Program-made: the position numbers and the translations under genes
Notes under the pieces: generated by a model
What the model saw: the letters and a program-made list of their open reading frames with translations, nothing else
Databases searched by the model: none
Told to the model about the DNA's origin: nothing
Assembly (NCBI GenBank): GCA_023614405.1
Contig: CM042693.1
Coordinates: 335,403,527-335,467,526, forward strand
DNA from: Avena insularis
Taxonomy: Eukaryota; Streptophyta; Magnoliopsida; Poales; Poaceae
Length of the DNA stretch: 64,000 bases
Reading direction: 5' to 3'
In this document: positions 36,466 through 48,946 of the stretch, one piece after another
Position numbering within the stretch: position 1 is the first letter of the stretch
How the letters are laid out: each line of letters opens with the position of its first letter

Positions 36466-39400
36466 AACTTCATCGTTTGTGATGAAATAAAACCTTTTAA
36501 CAGTTTCATCACGGTGAAGATTCCAACTCCACGATGCTTACTTCAACCATTGAAGTTTGCATGCTCTTTTAGCATCCTTTGAATTAACAAACCCTTTGGA
36601 TTGTGTCATGTACACGTCCTAGGTAACCATTCTATTAGAAGAACTTGTTTTATTTATTAAACTACCATATACCAAATTATATGTAGTGGTTTCTACATTA
36701 ATCTGTCCAGACTAAATATTGCTATGAAATATCGTAAACTCTTTCCCGACATGTCGATTATTTCATAGATGTGAAACATCCATGTCTATTTATAGATACA
36801 AATACGACCGATAGGTATTATACCTTTCCGGAGGGTCTTCCAAGTTCAAAAACTTGATTTTTCGTGTATGGAAATATCAAGAATTTCATGGCTTCAAGCC
36901 ATTTAACAGAGTTAGGGCCCATCATCGCTTCTTTGCATGTATTTGACTTATCATTGTCAAATAATAATAATTTAACTCTCAAATCTTGGTATTTGATTGT
37001 TTATCCGAACTACTTGGTTCAATAGGAACTTAGACCTCCGTGACCACAAACTTTGAGGTATGTGAGCCATGAGCATTGTTGTTGCCTCCGGGACACTTTC
37101 TGGCGCTACACAACTCAGCACATATAGCTAAGGTTCAATAATCTTATCAAAGTTCTATTGTCCTCCCACTTAAATTTTCACAAAAAAATCCTTCTCAAGA
37201 AACTTGACGTTCTAAGTGAAAACACTTTTGTCTTCGGTGTTATGGAGGAATACCCAACGGTTATTCAAAATAACCTACAAAGACATGCTTATCCGACTTT
37301 GGTTGTAATTTTTTTACTTATGCCTAACATACCAAAATTTTAAGAAAGGACAATTTGGGTTTTATCCCAAACCATTATATATATGGTGTCATTTCAATGG
37401 ATCGCGTTGGAGGTCTTTTCACTATAAAATCGGTAGCCACTAAAGCTTTAATCTTTAAAATACAATGCAGTTTTATTACTAACACCTTTGATCTCACCAT
37501 GTCAAACAAGGTTTCATTACATATCTCGAACACTCCATACTCCTATGGTGTTTTAGGAAATGCAAATCCATGGAACAGTTTCTCAAATCTTAGGTGTTGT
37601 GCTAAACTTGTAACTCAAATATCTTCCTTTATGATCCAATCATAAACTCTTTATTTTCTTGTTACAATGATTTTTCACCTCATCTTGAAAGTCTTTGAAC
37701 ATTTTCAAATATTTCATAATTCTTCCTCATTAAGTAAATATACACATATATTCACTCAAATTTCCGGAGAAAACATATGAAGTTGAAATCCATCGCTCAT
37801 GACTACACACAGTGGACTACATACATCAATATGTACAAATTCCAATAAGTTAGTCATTCATCTTCTTTGGCCTTTGAACGAAGTTTCAATTATCTCTAGG
37901 AAAATCTCACAAGCGTCATTTGATAAAAAATCAAAAGACTCCAAAATTCCATCAACATGGATTTTCTACATGTTTTCTTTCCAATATAATTTAAACGGCA
38001 ATGTCACTTCGTAAGTGATCTTTCAATCATTTGTCTTGCGACATTTTTAGCATTTAGTTTTATGGATGTGATTTCTCCAACTTGACTTGTAAATCATCCA
38101 TATTTTTATGGAATAGGGTAATTATTTGAACAACCTTTTGTTCTCATAATACCTGATAACAATTATCGAAACAAATCTTGAAGGAAAGCTTTGTTGTCAA
38201 CGAGAAACACAACAACTCTTTATTTGTTTTTTATGAACATCATCACATATTCTCTTGCTGGTTACTTAGGCCATTGCAGTTCATGAATTGTGTTGTCTTG
38301 CATGACATTTCACACCAACCAATTCGGTATCCAATACCGAAGAACTACATTGTTTAACAAGCAAAGAATACAACCATAATATGTATATCATCTATATACT
38401 TATGCTAGACAATTCTAGTCTTTTATTTTCTGCAAAATATTTCTGAGATTCCCTTTTAGCATTTCCTTTTACTTTTACTTTTAAAAGAATTTATCAACAT
38501 CAACAGTGGCGCCATACACATGACACGTGGTCTAAAGTGTGTATAGTCGAATACTAATACCTTTGGGCTTGCACTTTGAAGTAGATCACCATCATCAGAT
38601 GTTTGGTGTTTTTTCAAAATCCATTATTTAGTACTCTTTTTGTCTAGTAAACATTTTACCTACATCTTCTATTCATCCTTATCATGACAACTTTCATGAT
38701 CAAGCTACTATAGCTTATAAAGGTGAATCGTGAGTATAATGTTGCTTCCAAAACCTTTTGGAGGATTAGGACGACTAGCGTCTTCAACCTTTGAAAATTC
38801 TCATCAAATGTGAGAATGTACATTTTGCCATATTATGCTCTATCATGTTGCAACCAAAACATAGTTTTATATATCACAATATATTTCACACATGATGGTT
38901 TCTAAAACAATTCTTTTAGCTCCTAGACAACCTTGATATTAAAACAATCTTTTGAATATCAAGAACCATGGAGGAAAATATGATATTTAGATACTAATAC
39001 TGGAATTGTTACTTTTGATTCAATACCAATTATTAAACTTCAAGGAGTAAATGGAGTTTGCTAAAAGTTTGCAATAGGACTTTTAAACTTTAGATTGACA
39101 CTCATAACAATACGATACCAGTTCGTAAAGAAACTATCAAGAATTCTATAGTTCTATTATCTCAATTATAACTAAGCGTAAGATGGTGAATGGATGCCAA
39201 TGACTACAACAAATTATGCAAATTCACTTTGATTTAATTTATGATAAATTGTGTTCAACTTTAATCATATTACTATGTGAACTCCCACTCAAAACAATAT
39301 CCCTCGAGTCATTTTGGTGATTACACGAACCAAATCCACTACACCAAGTCCGATTATCACGAGAGATGATGTAGCTTCAAAGGCGAACAATCAACATGTT

Positions 39401-40408
39401 CATCATATCATCCATATGACTCATGCTTTACCTTTCGGTATTCCGTGTTCCGAGCCCATGTATGTACATGCTAGGCTCGTCAAGATTAACCTTAGTATCC
39501 ACATGTGCAAATCCGGCTTGCACCCGTTGTATGAACACGTAGAATCAATCACACCCGATCATCACGAGATGTTTCGAAACTACGAGTCTTAGCAACGGTG
39601 CCTACTAGGGATGAATACTTTATTACTTGATATTTAGTGAGAGGGATCATCTTATAATGCTACCATCGCGATCTAAGCAATACAAGATGTATAAAAAGGA
39701 TTAAAATCACATGCAATTCATAATATGTGATATGATATGGCTTTTCTTCTTGTGCCTTTGATATCCATCTTCAAAGCAGGAACATGATCTCCATCATCAC
39801 CAGCATGGCGTCAAGGTCAATGGCATCGCTTCATGGTTGTACATCACCAACAGAAACTATTACAACTACCTGTAATAAAGCGATTACATGATGAATAGAC
39901 ATGTAGGTCTTAACGAATTTAAAGACAACCATAAGGCTCCTGCTGGTTGCCAACTTACAATAAGGATCATTGCATACATCAAATATAATCACAATCTCAT
40001 CATGGACATATCACATCACAACACATGCCCTGCAAAAACAAGTTAGACACCTCTAATTTTCTTTGCATGTTTTACGTGGCTTGGGGCTTTCGAATAAGAA
40101 CCGTTCTTACCTATGATCATGAACCACAACATTGATACAAGTATTGTCAAGTGCCTATTGTAAATTGAATCTTCACTATGCTGGGAGAGTCAAACACCCA
40201 CAAAGCCACTTGAGCAATGCAAGTTGCACGTTGAGCGTGGAGCAAGTCTCATGTACAACGACATGTAAGGTTAGCTCGGGTAACTTCATCCCACCATCCC
40301 GCAAGGTGCAAAGTACACAAAAAGAAAGTGACAAAAAAGCATCAATGCCCACAAAACCTTTGTGTTCTACTCGTGCAACATATCTACACATAGAGTCGAC
40401 TCTGATAC
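36466..40408 (-). pseudogene. Internal region of the outer Copia element, 5' half
   Basis: Collinear with 28562-32475 of the inner Copia element over its whole length (for instance 36480-36560 against 28578-28660, and 40060-40400 against 32140-32470). The RT start region is at about 36800-36960 on the minus strand. It ends in CTCTGATAC, part of the primer-binding site, where the chromovirus inserted. All frames are broken. Confidence 0.75.
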
Positions 40409-41669
40409 TGTAACATCCCAAAACTATTGATCATGATCATCAAACTCTAATCACTAAAATTAGGGTTAACAAAAAACTTTGATTAAATAAAAACCAAATG
40501 AATGCATGTGTGTATGTGATGATTTGATGAATGCATGAATGGACTTGTGTGATTAACCTAAATAGCAAGGAATGGTTTAAGGATGAAACATCATCTAAAA
40601 CATTTCCAAGCAGAAACAAATTAAGAGAAAATCAAAAACAAATCAAATAAGGGAAATGGTCATTTTTGCCAATCTTGCTCACTAGGTCACTTTGAGTGTT
40701 TCTAGTCCAAGATTTAAAACAGAAACTTTTCCAATTATTTTCACCCCTTGCAATACCAAGTAAAAGTGAATCAAAGCCCACCTTTCAAACTTACAGAAAC
40801 ATTTGACAACCCCATTCAAATGACAATTCAAAATTGAATCTTTAACATATGTGAAGATCACATCTTTTCAAAACCCAACCAAACCAGTGTCCCTTGACCA
40901 ATACAACTAACCCAATACTCCTAGTATGTGCCTAAAAAACCCACCAAGTTTGAATCCAAAATTCAAATTTAAATTTCTTTCGGCCATTTCATCAAACACC
41001 TTGTCAGCAGCAAACAACAAAACATTAAACACTATTTGCAGCAGTGAATTTGGCCAACCTTATTCCCTCTCTGGTTGCAACAAGCTCTTAGTAGATCATC
41101 TAGCCTCTTTAACAATCCTTAGCACCACTGTGAGCAAGCCTATCCATCAATGGTGACCATGCCGAGAGCAAACTTGCCACCCCCATGTCGCCAGCGATCT
41201 AGAGGAAGCACTAGCCTCGCCAACCTTGTCTGGAGCACTGACCACCGTCCACTGCCACCCTCTGTCCCAGCCCCGAGCATTGCCAGCCCCTGGACCACAT
41301 GTCAAGCTCATGCCAAGCTTCTTTGCGTGCGAGCCAAGAGCATGCCAGTGCGCTGCACGCGACACAAGCCACAGACCGCGCGCCGCCCTCGCCGCTTGCA
41401 GACATGATCGCCAACACCCCAGCACCCCGCCAGACAACCCCGTTCGCCGTCGCGTGGACCATGAATGATGTGCGCCAGTAAACTTGCCGTCGGACCCACC
41501 CAGAGCGTCGCGATGTTCCGACCGTTCAGCACCGCCCCATGCCGCGTGACCATGCCGATGAGCTTCGCCAGGGAGCACAGCACCGCCCCTACGTTTGCCC
41601 ATGACAATAGCATGTTGTGCCGACGACCATGACGAGCTCCACCCGCGACCATCGGTCCCCTTCAGCCAC

Positions 41670-41676
41670 TATAAAA
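41670..41676 (+). promoter_or_regulatory. TATA box of the chromovirus 5' LTR
   Basis: CCACTATAAAAGGAGGCC, a strong plant core promoter, placed where the LTR turns GC-rich. The same string is at 54653-54659 in the 3' LTR. Confidence 0.7.
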
Positions 41677-42825
41677 GGAGGCCATCCCTGCTCGATTTGA
41701 GCACACCATCTCACTTCCCACCTCTCACTGATCACACCCACTCACTCCCGGAGCAAGGCAAGCACCAGGTGGCTGGAATTTCACCGGAGTTCGACGCTGT
41801 AGAGGAGGAGAGGCACCATCAATTGGAGCCGCCCCAGGAGGAGTTGCCGGTACCAGGAGGATTGTCGTCATTGACTTTGTCGTTCGCCCCCATTGCTGAC
41901 CATCGCCGGATCCCCGGTGAGCCCCCACTGACCCACACTGGCCGCACTTGGGTTCTATCTCGCCGGCGCTGCCCGACATGGACGATGAACCGTAGCCGTT
42001 GGATTAGAGTTAGATCGTGCGGCCCTAATCGCCCCATACCGGTTTGCCCCTCGTTGTCTCACTGACGAGTGGGGTCGCTCACTTAACCAGTCCGCGTGCG
42101 TTGTGCTTAGTGGGCCGGCCCAGTTAAACATCCCGCGCGACCCATTAATTCAAACTTAGGTTTATTCATTTAATTTCAAACTCAGTTATGTACCTAGATT
42201 CAAAAATCAACCCAGCTCGATTCACTGAACCAAAATGCATGAAACCAATTTTGTTAGAAAGGTACTGGAGTGCTTAATCCAAGCCCGTTGGATTCAAACC
42301 ATTTATATTTGTAGATCACCCATGGTAAAATAACAAGGCAGAAGCTTTTCTGCATTCAAACATTTTTAAAATTCAACCATGAAAGATTTTGAGTTGATTC
42401 CAACTCTCAAAAATCACATTTAACCCTACCTTTCAGAATATATAAAAAATATAGGGTTACTTGCAGAAATAATGATCAAGTAATAAAAGAATGCCTCATA
42501 GGCATTTCTAGTCACTTTAATTAATTAAAATAAAAAGGTTAAACCTTATTAAATTGTGACACCACTTTAAATCACATTCCCAAGTACTGAAATATGTGGT
42601 GATGACATGTGTAAACATGATCCCATGTTTGAGTTGGAGAATATTAAATCTTGAGTAGTTTTTCAATGAGTAGAAATTACTTTTCTAAAATAAAATAAAT
42701 AAGATAAGTGCTTTAATCTTTGTGATAATAGTGATGATGCTAGATCATCTAGTGTGAACCTTTGTGTGATAAATAGAAGTAATTAAGTATTGTGTGGTGA
42801 TTATGTACCTCGTATTTATTTATAG

Positions 42826-42911
42826 ACGCTAGTACCGACCAAGGATACGAGGAGGAAGGAGAATACTACGAGGAAGAAGCCGAGGAGAACTTAACCACTG
42901 CTCTGCACAAG
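42826..42911 (+). other. Acidic exon-like segment in the chromovirus 5' LTR (with 44131-44183)
   Basis: After an acceptor-like TTATTTATAG the segment reads DASTDQGYEEEGEYYEEEAE and ends at CAAG|GCAAG. A second piece at 44131-44183, after GTGGCCAG, reads as Tyr/Glu-rich peptide closing in TAG 44181-44183. Joined at these sites in the 3' LTR copy the two pieces share one frame. The 5' LTR copy has lost one base near 42890 (CTTAACC against CTTCAACC) and is out of frame. The upstream leader also joins in frame, but it has no ATG and is not conserved as coding. A leader peptide or a relic exon is possible; function unknown. Confidence 0.45.
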
Positions 42912-44447
42912 GCAAGCCTAATACTACAAGTTGAATTAGCAAGCTGCTATCTGAGCAAGATAACACTTTCAACTTAGCAAGCTTATACTACCATCTTAGC
43001 AAGCTAAACCATGCAATTTTTACTTGCAAGCTTACACCACTTGATACCAAATCCCAGTATTACTTGCAAGCTTAATTCTTTTATTTCGTTATCAAAGCTT
43101 TCTATCAAAAGTTTATTTAGTGACTTGTAGATATTAGAAAGATATTTGAAGGTAGCATAAAGAGCATAACACTTGACCTAGGTTAGATAATCTTGATGTC
43201 ATCCTGAGGCATGAGATTGAACTTAGCTAATTCCCACTTGTTTATTACCCATCATTGGTATTTACCCCCACCTGTAGATGCTAGTGCTAAAGCATAAAAC
43301 TTGATCAACTTTAGATGGGAACACTTGATGAAAATGGTTATGAAAACCTTAGAATGATGAGTCATTCTACTGAAATGATTTGACATGTGTTCTCGAACAC
43401 CAGATGATTTTGATGATGAAAATGTTAAGGCATGAGCCTTAGCCCTTTACAAAACTGATGGTTGTCTGGATGCGATACCATTCCAAATTTACCGTACAAC
43501 CACAATACCCGAAATTTGGGTAGGGCTTGACTGGAAATTTATATACCTTAGTATGGGTTCCCTTGCGGCCAAGGTCTGAGCTGAGGCTACCTTGTGAAAA
43601 TTGTCCATCTGTGCAGTACCCAAGATGACAGTTGGTCATGGTTGGGAGGCCAAACTCATAGGAGAGGTGCCTATACTAGGGCGTGCAATTGAAAGGTTAG
43701 GATTGATTATCCGCATACTGAGTATGGTGAATTCAGGATTTGTTCCTGACGGATGTATCAAATGTTGTGGTGAAAGTGTACAATCTCTAAAGAGTGTCAA
43801 ACTATTCAAATAGCCGCGTCCACGGTTATGGACAGTTGGAGTGGCCATACTGTTCCATCGCCAGCTATTTTCAAAATGACTTATGAAATGATTTATGATT
43901 TGACTTGACCACAACAGAGTTGTGACATGAAATTCAAGTTCCCACTTAGGTGTTATAAAACTTTCAACTAGCTATCTTTGCTTCTGAACTTAGTAGAGGT
44001 AAATCTGGCTTTTTGCAAAACAACCCTAGAGCTTAGTATATCCTATTCAAAACCACTTCACTTGTTAGTATTAGTTTGCGAGTAATTAAAGAGTACTCAT
44101 GTCTTTATCCCTGGCTATTCCCGTGGCCAGACTATGAGGAGGAATATCAGGAAGATGGACATCAGGAAGGTTACGAGAACTAGGATCATCTCCCATCATC
44201 AGCATTGCTTGTGACCATGAAGATGGAGCTTCACCTACGCTATCGTTATTATTATGTTATTCCTCTACTATGATCGTATTAAGACTCGATCATGAGATCC
44301 TTATTTGTGTAATACCTTATGTATGGTTTGTAATGGATGATGTACTGTGATATCCAAATCTGTTATGTCTTGCAAAAATGGTAATCCTGGGATTGCGATG
44401 TATGGCATAACAGGCATCTGGGATTAAAAATCCGGGTGTTGACAAGT

Positions 44448-44457
44448 TGGTATCAGA
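44448..44457 (+). promoter_or_regulatory. Primer-binding site of the chromovirus
   Basis: TGGTATCAGA lies three bases after the LTR end, complementary to the 3' end of initiator methionine tRNA, the usual primer for this clade. The match then fades (TCC instead of GCC). Confidence 0.75.
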
Positions 44458-44674
44458 TCCATCCTGACCATAGGAGACCCTATTTTAGAATAGACGTTTG
44501 AATCAAAAACTTAGTTTCAAAACCAAAGAAGTGAGTACTTATAAAAACTTATTCTCATTCTTATCACTTAGACTCTTTCATGAAAATTCATGTTCCTCAA
44601 AAATTCTTGCAAACTTACATAAAATTTGACACACTTGATCACTCTACTAACTTACTCATCATATATTCTTATAG

Positions 44675-45385
44675 ATGGACGTGAAGTACATCAAGTTTTA
44701 TCAGTTCTGGAATGGAGGAGACCTCATCTTTGAGCATGACTTGGACCAGCTGGTAGAGATGCTGGAGCATCCGCACCCCGAGTTCTTCGGAGCTCAGCTC
44801 AATGATCAGGAAGGAGAGGATTTGCAGTGGCTAGTTGTTGTAAGTCTCTGGGGAAAGATTGAACCCCCCACTGCAGAGGGAATTCAGTTCACCTTAAGAG
44901 AGAACAACTGGCTCGATGGACTTGCCAGGGCCATGCAAGAAGCTCTTGCCCGTCTGTGTGGGAAGAGTATCAATCAGATCAAGGGTACCCGTTTTGAGTT
45001 CTACCCAAGGCGTGATGTTATGGGACAGCCACTGGAGGCCCCATGTCACCATGAGCTGAAGACTCAATTGGACCACCTCAGCTTCATGATGTATGACCAT
45101 CAGAAGGAGTTGGACAATGCCTGCTCCTACGCCAACCACAAGTACGCCATCGCTGCCAAGAAGGATCATACCATCGCCATGCTAGTAAAGAATCTCCAGT
45201 CTCGTCGCCGTCAGCTCGACAAGAAGCAGAGCATCATTGCCTGTATTCGCCACCGGATCACGAGTTTGGAGGAGACCATCCACGAGAGAGATATGCAGTT
45301 GGAGGAGAGGGATAATGCACGGGAAGACCTTCGTGGATACCCCTACTCCTATCTCACTGACGATGATGAATTTCTGGAGGATTAG
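44675..45385 (+). CDS. ORF0 of the chromovirus (coiled-coil protein, unknown role)
   Basis: A 236-codon open frame between the primer-binding site and gag, starting MDVKYIKFYQFWNGGD. The N-terminal half looks globular (WLVVVSLWGKIEPPTAEG; NNWLDGLARAMQEALARLCG). The C-terminal half is helical and coiled-coil-like (ELKTQLDHLSFMMYDHQKEL; RHRITSLEETIHERDMQLEE). It stops at TAG 45383-45385, but the same frame goes on for 29 codons of a very acidic tail (DEDDFAFIDDDDEED) to a double TAG at 45473-45478. The first TAG is thus either a mutation or a readthrough site. ORF0 is better preserved than gag or pol. It is not homologous to Gag as far as I can see. Confidence 0.75.
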   Translation: MDVKYIKFYQFWNGGDLIFEHDLDQLVEMLEHPHPEFFGAQLNDQEGEDLQWLVVVSLWGKIEPPTAEGIQFTLRENNWLDGLARAMQEALARLCGKSINQIKGTRFEFYPRRDVMGQPLEAPCHHELKTQLDHLSFMMYDHQKELDNACSYANHKYAIAAKKDHTIAMLVKNLQSRRRQLDKKQSIIACIRHRITSLEETIHERDMQLEERDNAREDLRGYPYSYLTDDDEFLED

Positions 45386-45721
45386 TCCATGGACTTCTTC
45401 ACCGATGAGGATGACTTCGCCTTCATCGATGATGATGATGAGGAGGACAAGGAGGACACCGACTCCGAGGAGTAGTAGCACTTGAGCACTAGCGTTAATG
45501 AGTTGTATTTGGTCCCACTGTATCATAGTTTCCTAGAGTGGTTCTTAAAACCATCTATTTTCCTTTGTTGTGGTGTGTGTTTATATCGTGTGCTATGAAT
45601 TAATGAATGAATGAATGAAAGGCAAGTTTCTAGAAAAATCTAAGTCAAACTTTAAAAACTTTCCAAAAACCCTGAACCTTAGAAATTTCCCTCTTTTCTC
45701 ATGATCTATCTCAATCTTCAG

Positions 45722-46759
45722 ATGCCTCGTGGAGGAAGCACTTCAGCCCCGGACCCAATGCTGCAACTCTTGCAAATGTTGGTTTCTGACCGTGAAGCTG
45801 AAAGAGCCGAATGCCAAGCCAATTTAGCTACCCTTCAACAGATAGCTCAGATGGCAAACAACAGTCAAGGCCATGGAAATCAGGACAACCATGGATCTAA
45901 GCTCAAGAATTTCCAGAACACGAATCCACCCGTTTTCACTAAGTCAGAAGAGCCCCTCGATGCAGATGATTGGTTGCAAACCATGGAGAACAATCTAGAA
46001 GTTGCAGGAGTGGAAGCTAACGAGAAAGTGTTGTTTGCTACCCACTACCTGGCCACAGATGCAAGAGCATGGTGGAACAGTGTTCGTGCCATGACTGTAG
46101 GACAGATGATGACTATGGAAGAGTTCAAAGTCAAGTTCAGCAGAACCCATGTGCCATCGGGTTTGATCAAGAGGATGAGAGATGAATTCAGGGAATTGAA
46201 GCAGGGGAGGATGACCGTAGTGGAATACCGTGACAAATTCTTGTCATTGGCTAGGTATGCACCTGATGAGATAGACACTGAAGCCAAGAAGAAGGAGAGA
46301 TTCCTGAATGGTCTGCATGATGAGATGCAGACATTGTTAGTCAATATCCCCTTTGCTTATATTGAAGCTTTAGTTGACTCTGCCATTCAGATGGAAGAAA
46401 AGATCAACCAAGCTAATGAGAACCGCAAGCGTCGCATGATGCATCAACCAGGAACCCACCATACACCAAAGTATCGCCCCAACCCATCTCCAGGATTTGC
46501 CCCAAGGACCAATAGACCCCCGATGAACCGTCCGACCTATCCCAACCGTGGAAACCCAAGGCCCAGAAGAAACGACAACAACCCCGACAACCCTAGCAAT
46601 TTCAACCGTGCACCACCTAAGTTCAACAACAACAATGTCGCCACCAACACTAACACTGCCCCAAGGACTGGAAGCAATATTGTGCCTGTTGCAGCAAAGG
46701 ACAAGTCGCAAATGACTTGTTATGAATGTGGAACCAAGGGTCACTATTCCAATGAGTGA
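45722..46759 (+). pseudogene. Chromovirus gag, ends at a stop inside the zinc knuckle
   Basis: The likely start is ATG 45722 (MPRGGSTSAPDP), seven codons inside the longest frame, because it begins the conserved text. The capsid part has DADDWLQTMENNLEVAGV and ATDARAWWNSVRAM; the tail is Pro/Asn/Arg rich. The CCHC zinc knuckle reads CYECGTKGHYSNE and then TGA 46757-46759 where the last Cys should be. The frame continues past it into the protease. This removes one zinc ligand and ends the polyprotein. Confidence 0.88.
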
Positions 46760-47320
46760 CCCAAGATGATTGTTGCAGCCCCCAATGCAAATTCCCCAGC
46801 TCAGCAACAGTGTCGTGTTTAGCCCAGAAGAAGGTTTTCCCCAGGGAATTCGCTCAACCGCAACGGTCGTCTCTTTCTCATGCATGCTGAAGAAGCCCAA
46901 GAAGCGCCAGATGTCGTGCTGGGTATGTTCTCTGTTAACTCAGTACTTGCAAGAGTGTTGTTTGATTCTGGAGCATCACACTCGTTTGTTACTGAAGAAT
47001 TTGCATGCACTGGTAAGATTCAACCAACCAAATTGAAGCATGTTATGATAGTTCAAATACCTGGTTCAACCACCAAATCTAGACAAATTTGCAAAGCTAT
47101 ACCCATCCGAATCCATAGCATAGATTTTTATGCTAATCTAATAGTACTCGGAACTAAAGGTTTGGAAGTAGTACTAGGAATGGATTGGATGTCCAAACAT
47201 AAAGGATTAATTTACTATGCCAAGAAAGCCATAACCATGACCAGTACAGCCGGAATATCAGTCGAGCATGTATCTGAAACCTTGCCCCGTCAATTCAAGT
47301 GCAACAAGAGTATAGCCTAG
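46760..47320 (+). pseudogene. Chromovirus aspartic protease
   Basis: Same frame as gag, with a TAG at about 46820 before the protease and a second stop at 47318-47320. The clear part runs from 46880: the active site VLFDSGASHSFV is intact, and VVLGMDWMSKH is the usual C-terminal strand. A frameshift near 47372 separates it from RT (the expected [11 protein letters not shown] boundary is reached only in the next frame). Confidence 0.8.
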
Positions 47321-47385
47321 CCAACCATTGACCAAGTCTGGATAGTCTATGAATACCCTGATGTATTTCCAGATGTTTTGCTGGT

Positions 47386-48201
47386 ATGCCCCCAGATCGG
47401 GATATTGAGTTTATCATTGAACTAATCCCTGGAACTGGACCCATAGCCCAGAGACCATATAGTATGAACCCGTCTGAATTAGTGGAACTGAAGAAGCAAT
47501 TGGATGCTATGCTGGAAATTGGACTGATCCAACCAAGTGCATCGCCATGGAGATCACCTGTTCTATTTGTGGACAAGAAGGATGGAGGTAATCGTTTGTG
47601 TACAGATTATCGGAAGTTGAATGATGTCACCATAAAGAACAAGTACCCATTTCCAAGGATAGAAGATCCGTTTGACCAATTGACTAGTTCCAAAGTGTTC
47701 TCTAAGATTGATCTTAGAACTGGCTATCATCAACTCAAGATTCACGCGGAGGATATTCCAAAGACTTCCTTTACCACCAGATATGGATTATACGAGTATA
47801 CTGTCATGTATTTTGGATTAACCAATGCCCCCGCTTATTTCATGAACCTCATGAATAAGATTTTTATGGACTTCCTGGATAAGTTTGTCGTTGTTTTCAT
47901 CGATGTCCTTCTAATTTATTCCAAATCAGAATAAGAACATGAGCTACACCTAAGGACCATTCTTGGGACCCTTAGAGAGCATCAGTTGTATGCCAAGTTT
48001 AGCAAATGTGACTTCTGATTACAGGAGGTAGGATTCCTTGGACACATTGTATCAGCCGGAGGAATTGCCGTTGACCCTGCAAAGCTGAAGGATGTTGAAG
48101 ATTGGCAAGCCTCAACCACTCAAACCCAAGTTTGTGCATTTCTCGGATTAGCGGGATATTACCGCAAGTTCGTAGAAGGATTCTCGAGTATCGCTAGACC
48201 C
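47386..48201 (+). pseudogene. Chromovirus reverse transcriptase with altered active site
   Basis: RT landmarks: [53 protein letters not shown]. The catalytic box reads [10 protein letters not shown], so the second Asp of the YxDD/FxDD motif is Val (GTC at 47903-47908 region). The frame is stopped by TAA 47932-47934 and TGA at about 48017, and continues through [17 protein letters not shown] into the connection region. Both the active-site change and the stops would abolish activity. Confidence 0.85.
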
Positions 48202-48654
48202 ATGACCCAATTGTTGAAGAAGGACAAGAAGTTCGAATGGACGGACAAATGTGAAGCAAGTTTTCAAGAACTTAAGAGAAGATTGATTTCAGCCCCAATC
48301 TTGATCATGCCGGATATAACGAAGCCCTTTGATGTGTATTGTGATGCATCCAAGATCGGTCTCGGATGTGTGTTAATGCAAGAAGGCAAAGTTATATCAT
48401 ATCTATCCCGACAGCTAAAGCAGCATGAACAGAATTATCCAACCCATGACCTTGAACTAGCAGCCATAGTTCTAGCCCTGAAGACATGGAGGCATTATCT
48501 GATGGGAAACCGTTGTGATATTTATTCGGATCACAAGAGCCTGAAGTATATATTCACTCAGAAGGAGATGAATATGAGGCAGATAAGATGGATTGAGCTA
48601 ATCAAGGATTATGATCTGGACATTCACTATCACCCGGTAAATCCAATGTGGTAG
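48202..48654 (+). pseudogene. Chromovirus RNase H
   Basis: Same frame as RT. Catalytic residues are visible: [16 protein letters not shown] (Asp), [16 protein letters not shown] (Glu) and [12 protein letters not shown] (Asp). After HYHPVNPMW a one-base change throws the frame and gives TAG 48652-48654, so the last catalytic Asp (in the following VVADAL text) is in another frame. Confidence 0.85.
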
Positions 48655-48946
48655 CAGATGCCCTTAACAGATTGCCGTGCCGCTTGAACTCCATGATTCT
48701 GAAGGAGCAACCAAGTTTGCACAAAGAGATGGAAGATTTTAGAATGTAATTAGTAAGTGAAGGATTTTTGGCTAGCATAGAACTTCAACCCACTTTGATC
48801 AGTCAGATCAAGGAAGCGTAGAAGGGAAATTCTAGTATTGTGGAATCAAACGTCATATTGGTACAGGGAAAGTACCCGGATTCACCGAGGATGAAGAAGG
48901 AGTTCTATGGTACAAAGGACGTCTTTGTGTACCAGCAGACTCAGAA

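Larger units (their letters stand above)
40409..44444 (+). repeat. 5' LTR of the chromovirus
   Basis: Starts TGTAACATCCCAAAAC, ends CCGGGTGTTGACA, 4036 bp. U3 runs to a TATA box at 41670; the remaining 2.7 kb is transcribed leader (R-U5). It contains a GC-rich block at 41150-42060, a donor-like CCCCG|GTGAG at 41916/41917, and acidic exon-like segments at 42826-42911 and 44131-44183. The 3' LTR is very similar throughout once its nested insert is removed (4036 against about 4010 bp). Confidence 0.92.

Noticed and set aside
41147..41652. Long minus-strand frames in the chromovirus LTR
   Set aside because: They fall in the GC-rich U3 region around the TATA box and show no domain.
43601..43813. 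70-codon frame conserved at 56567-56779
   Set aside because: The two are LTR copies of one element and identical by descent; the related minus LTR does not keep this frame open.
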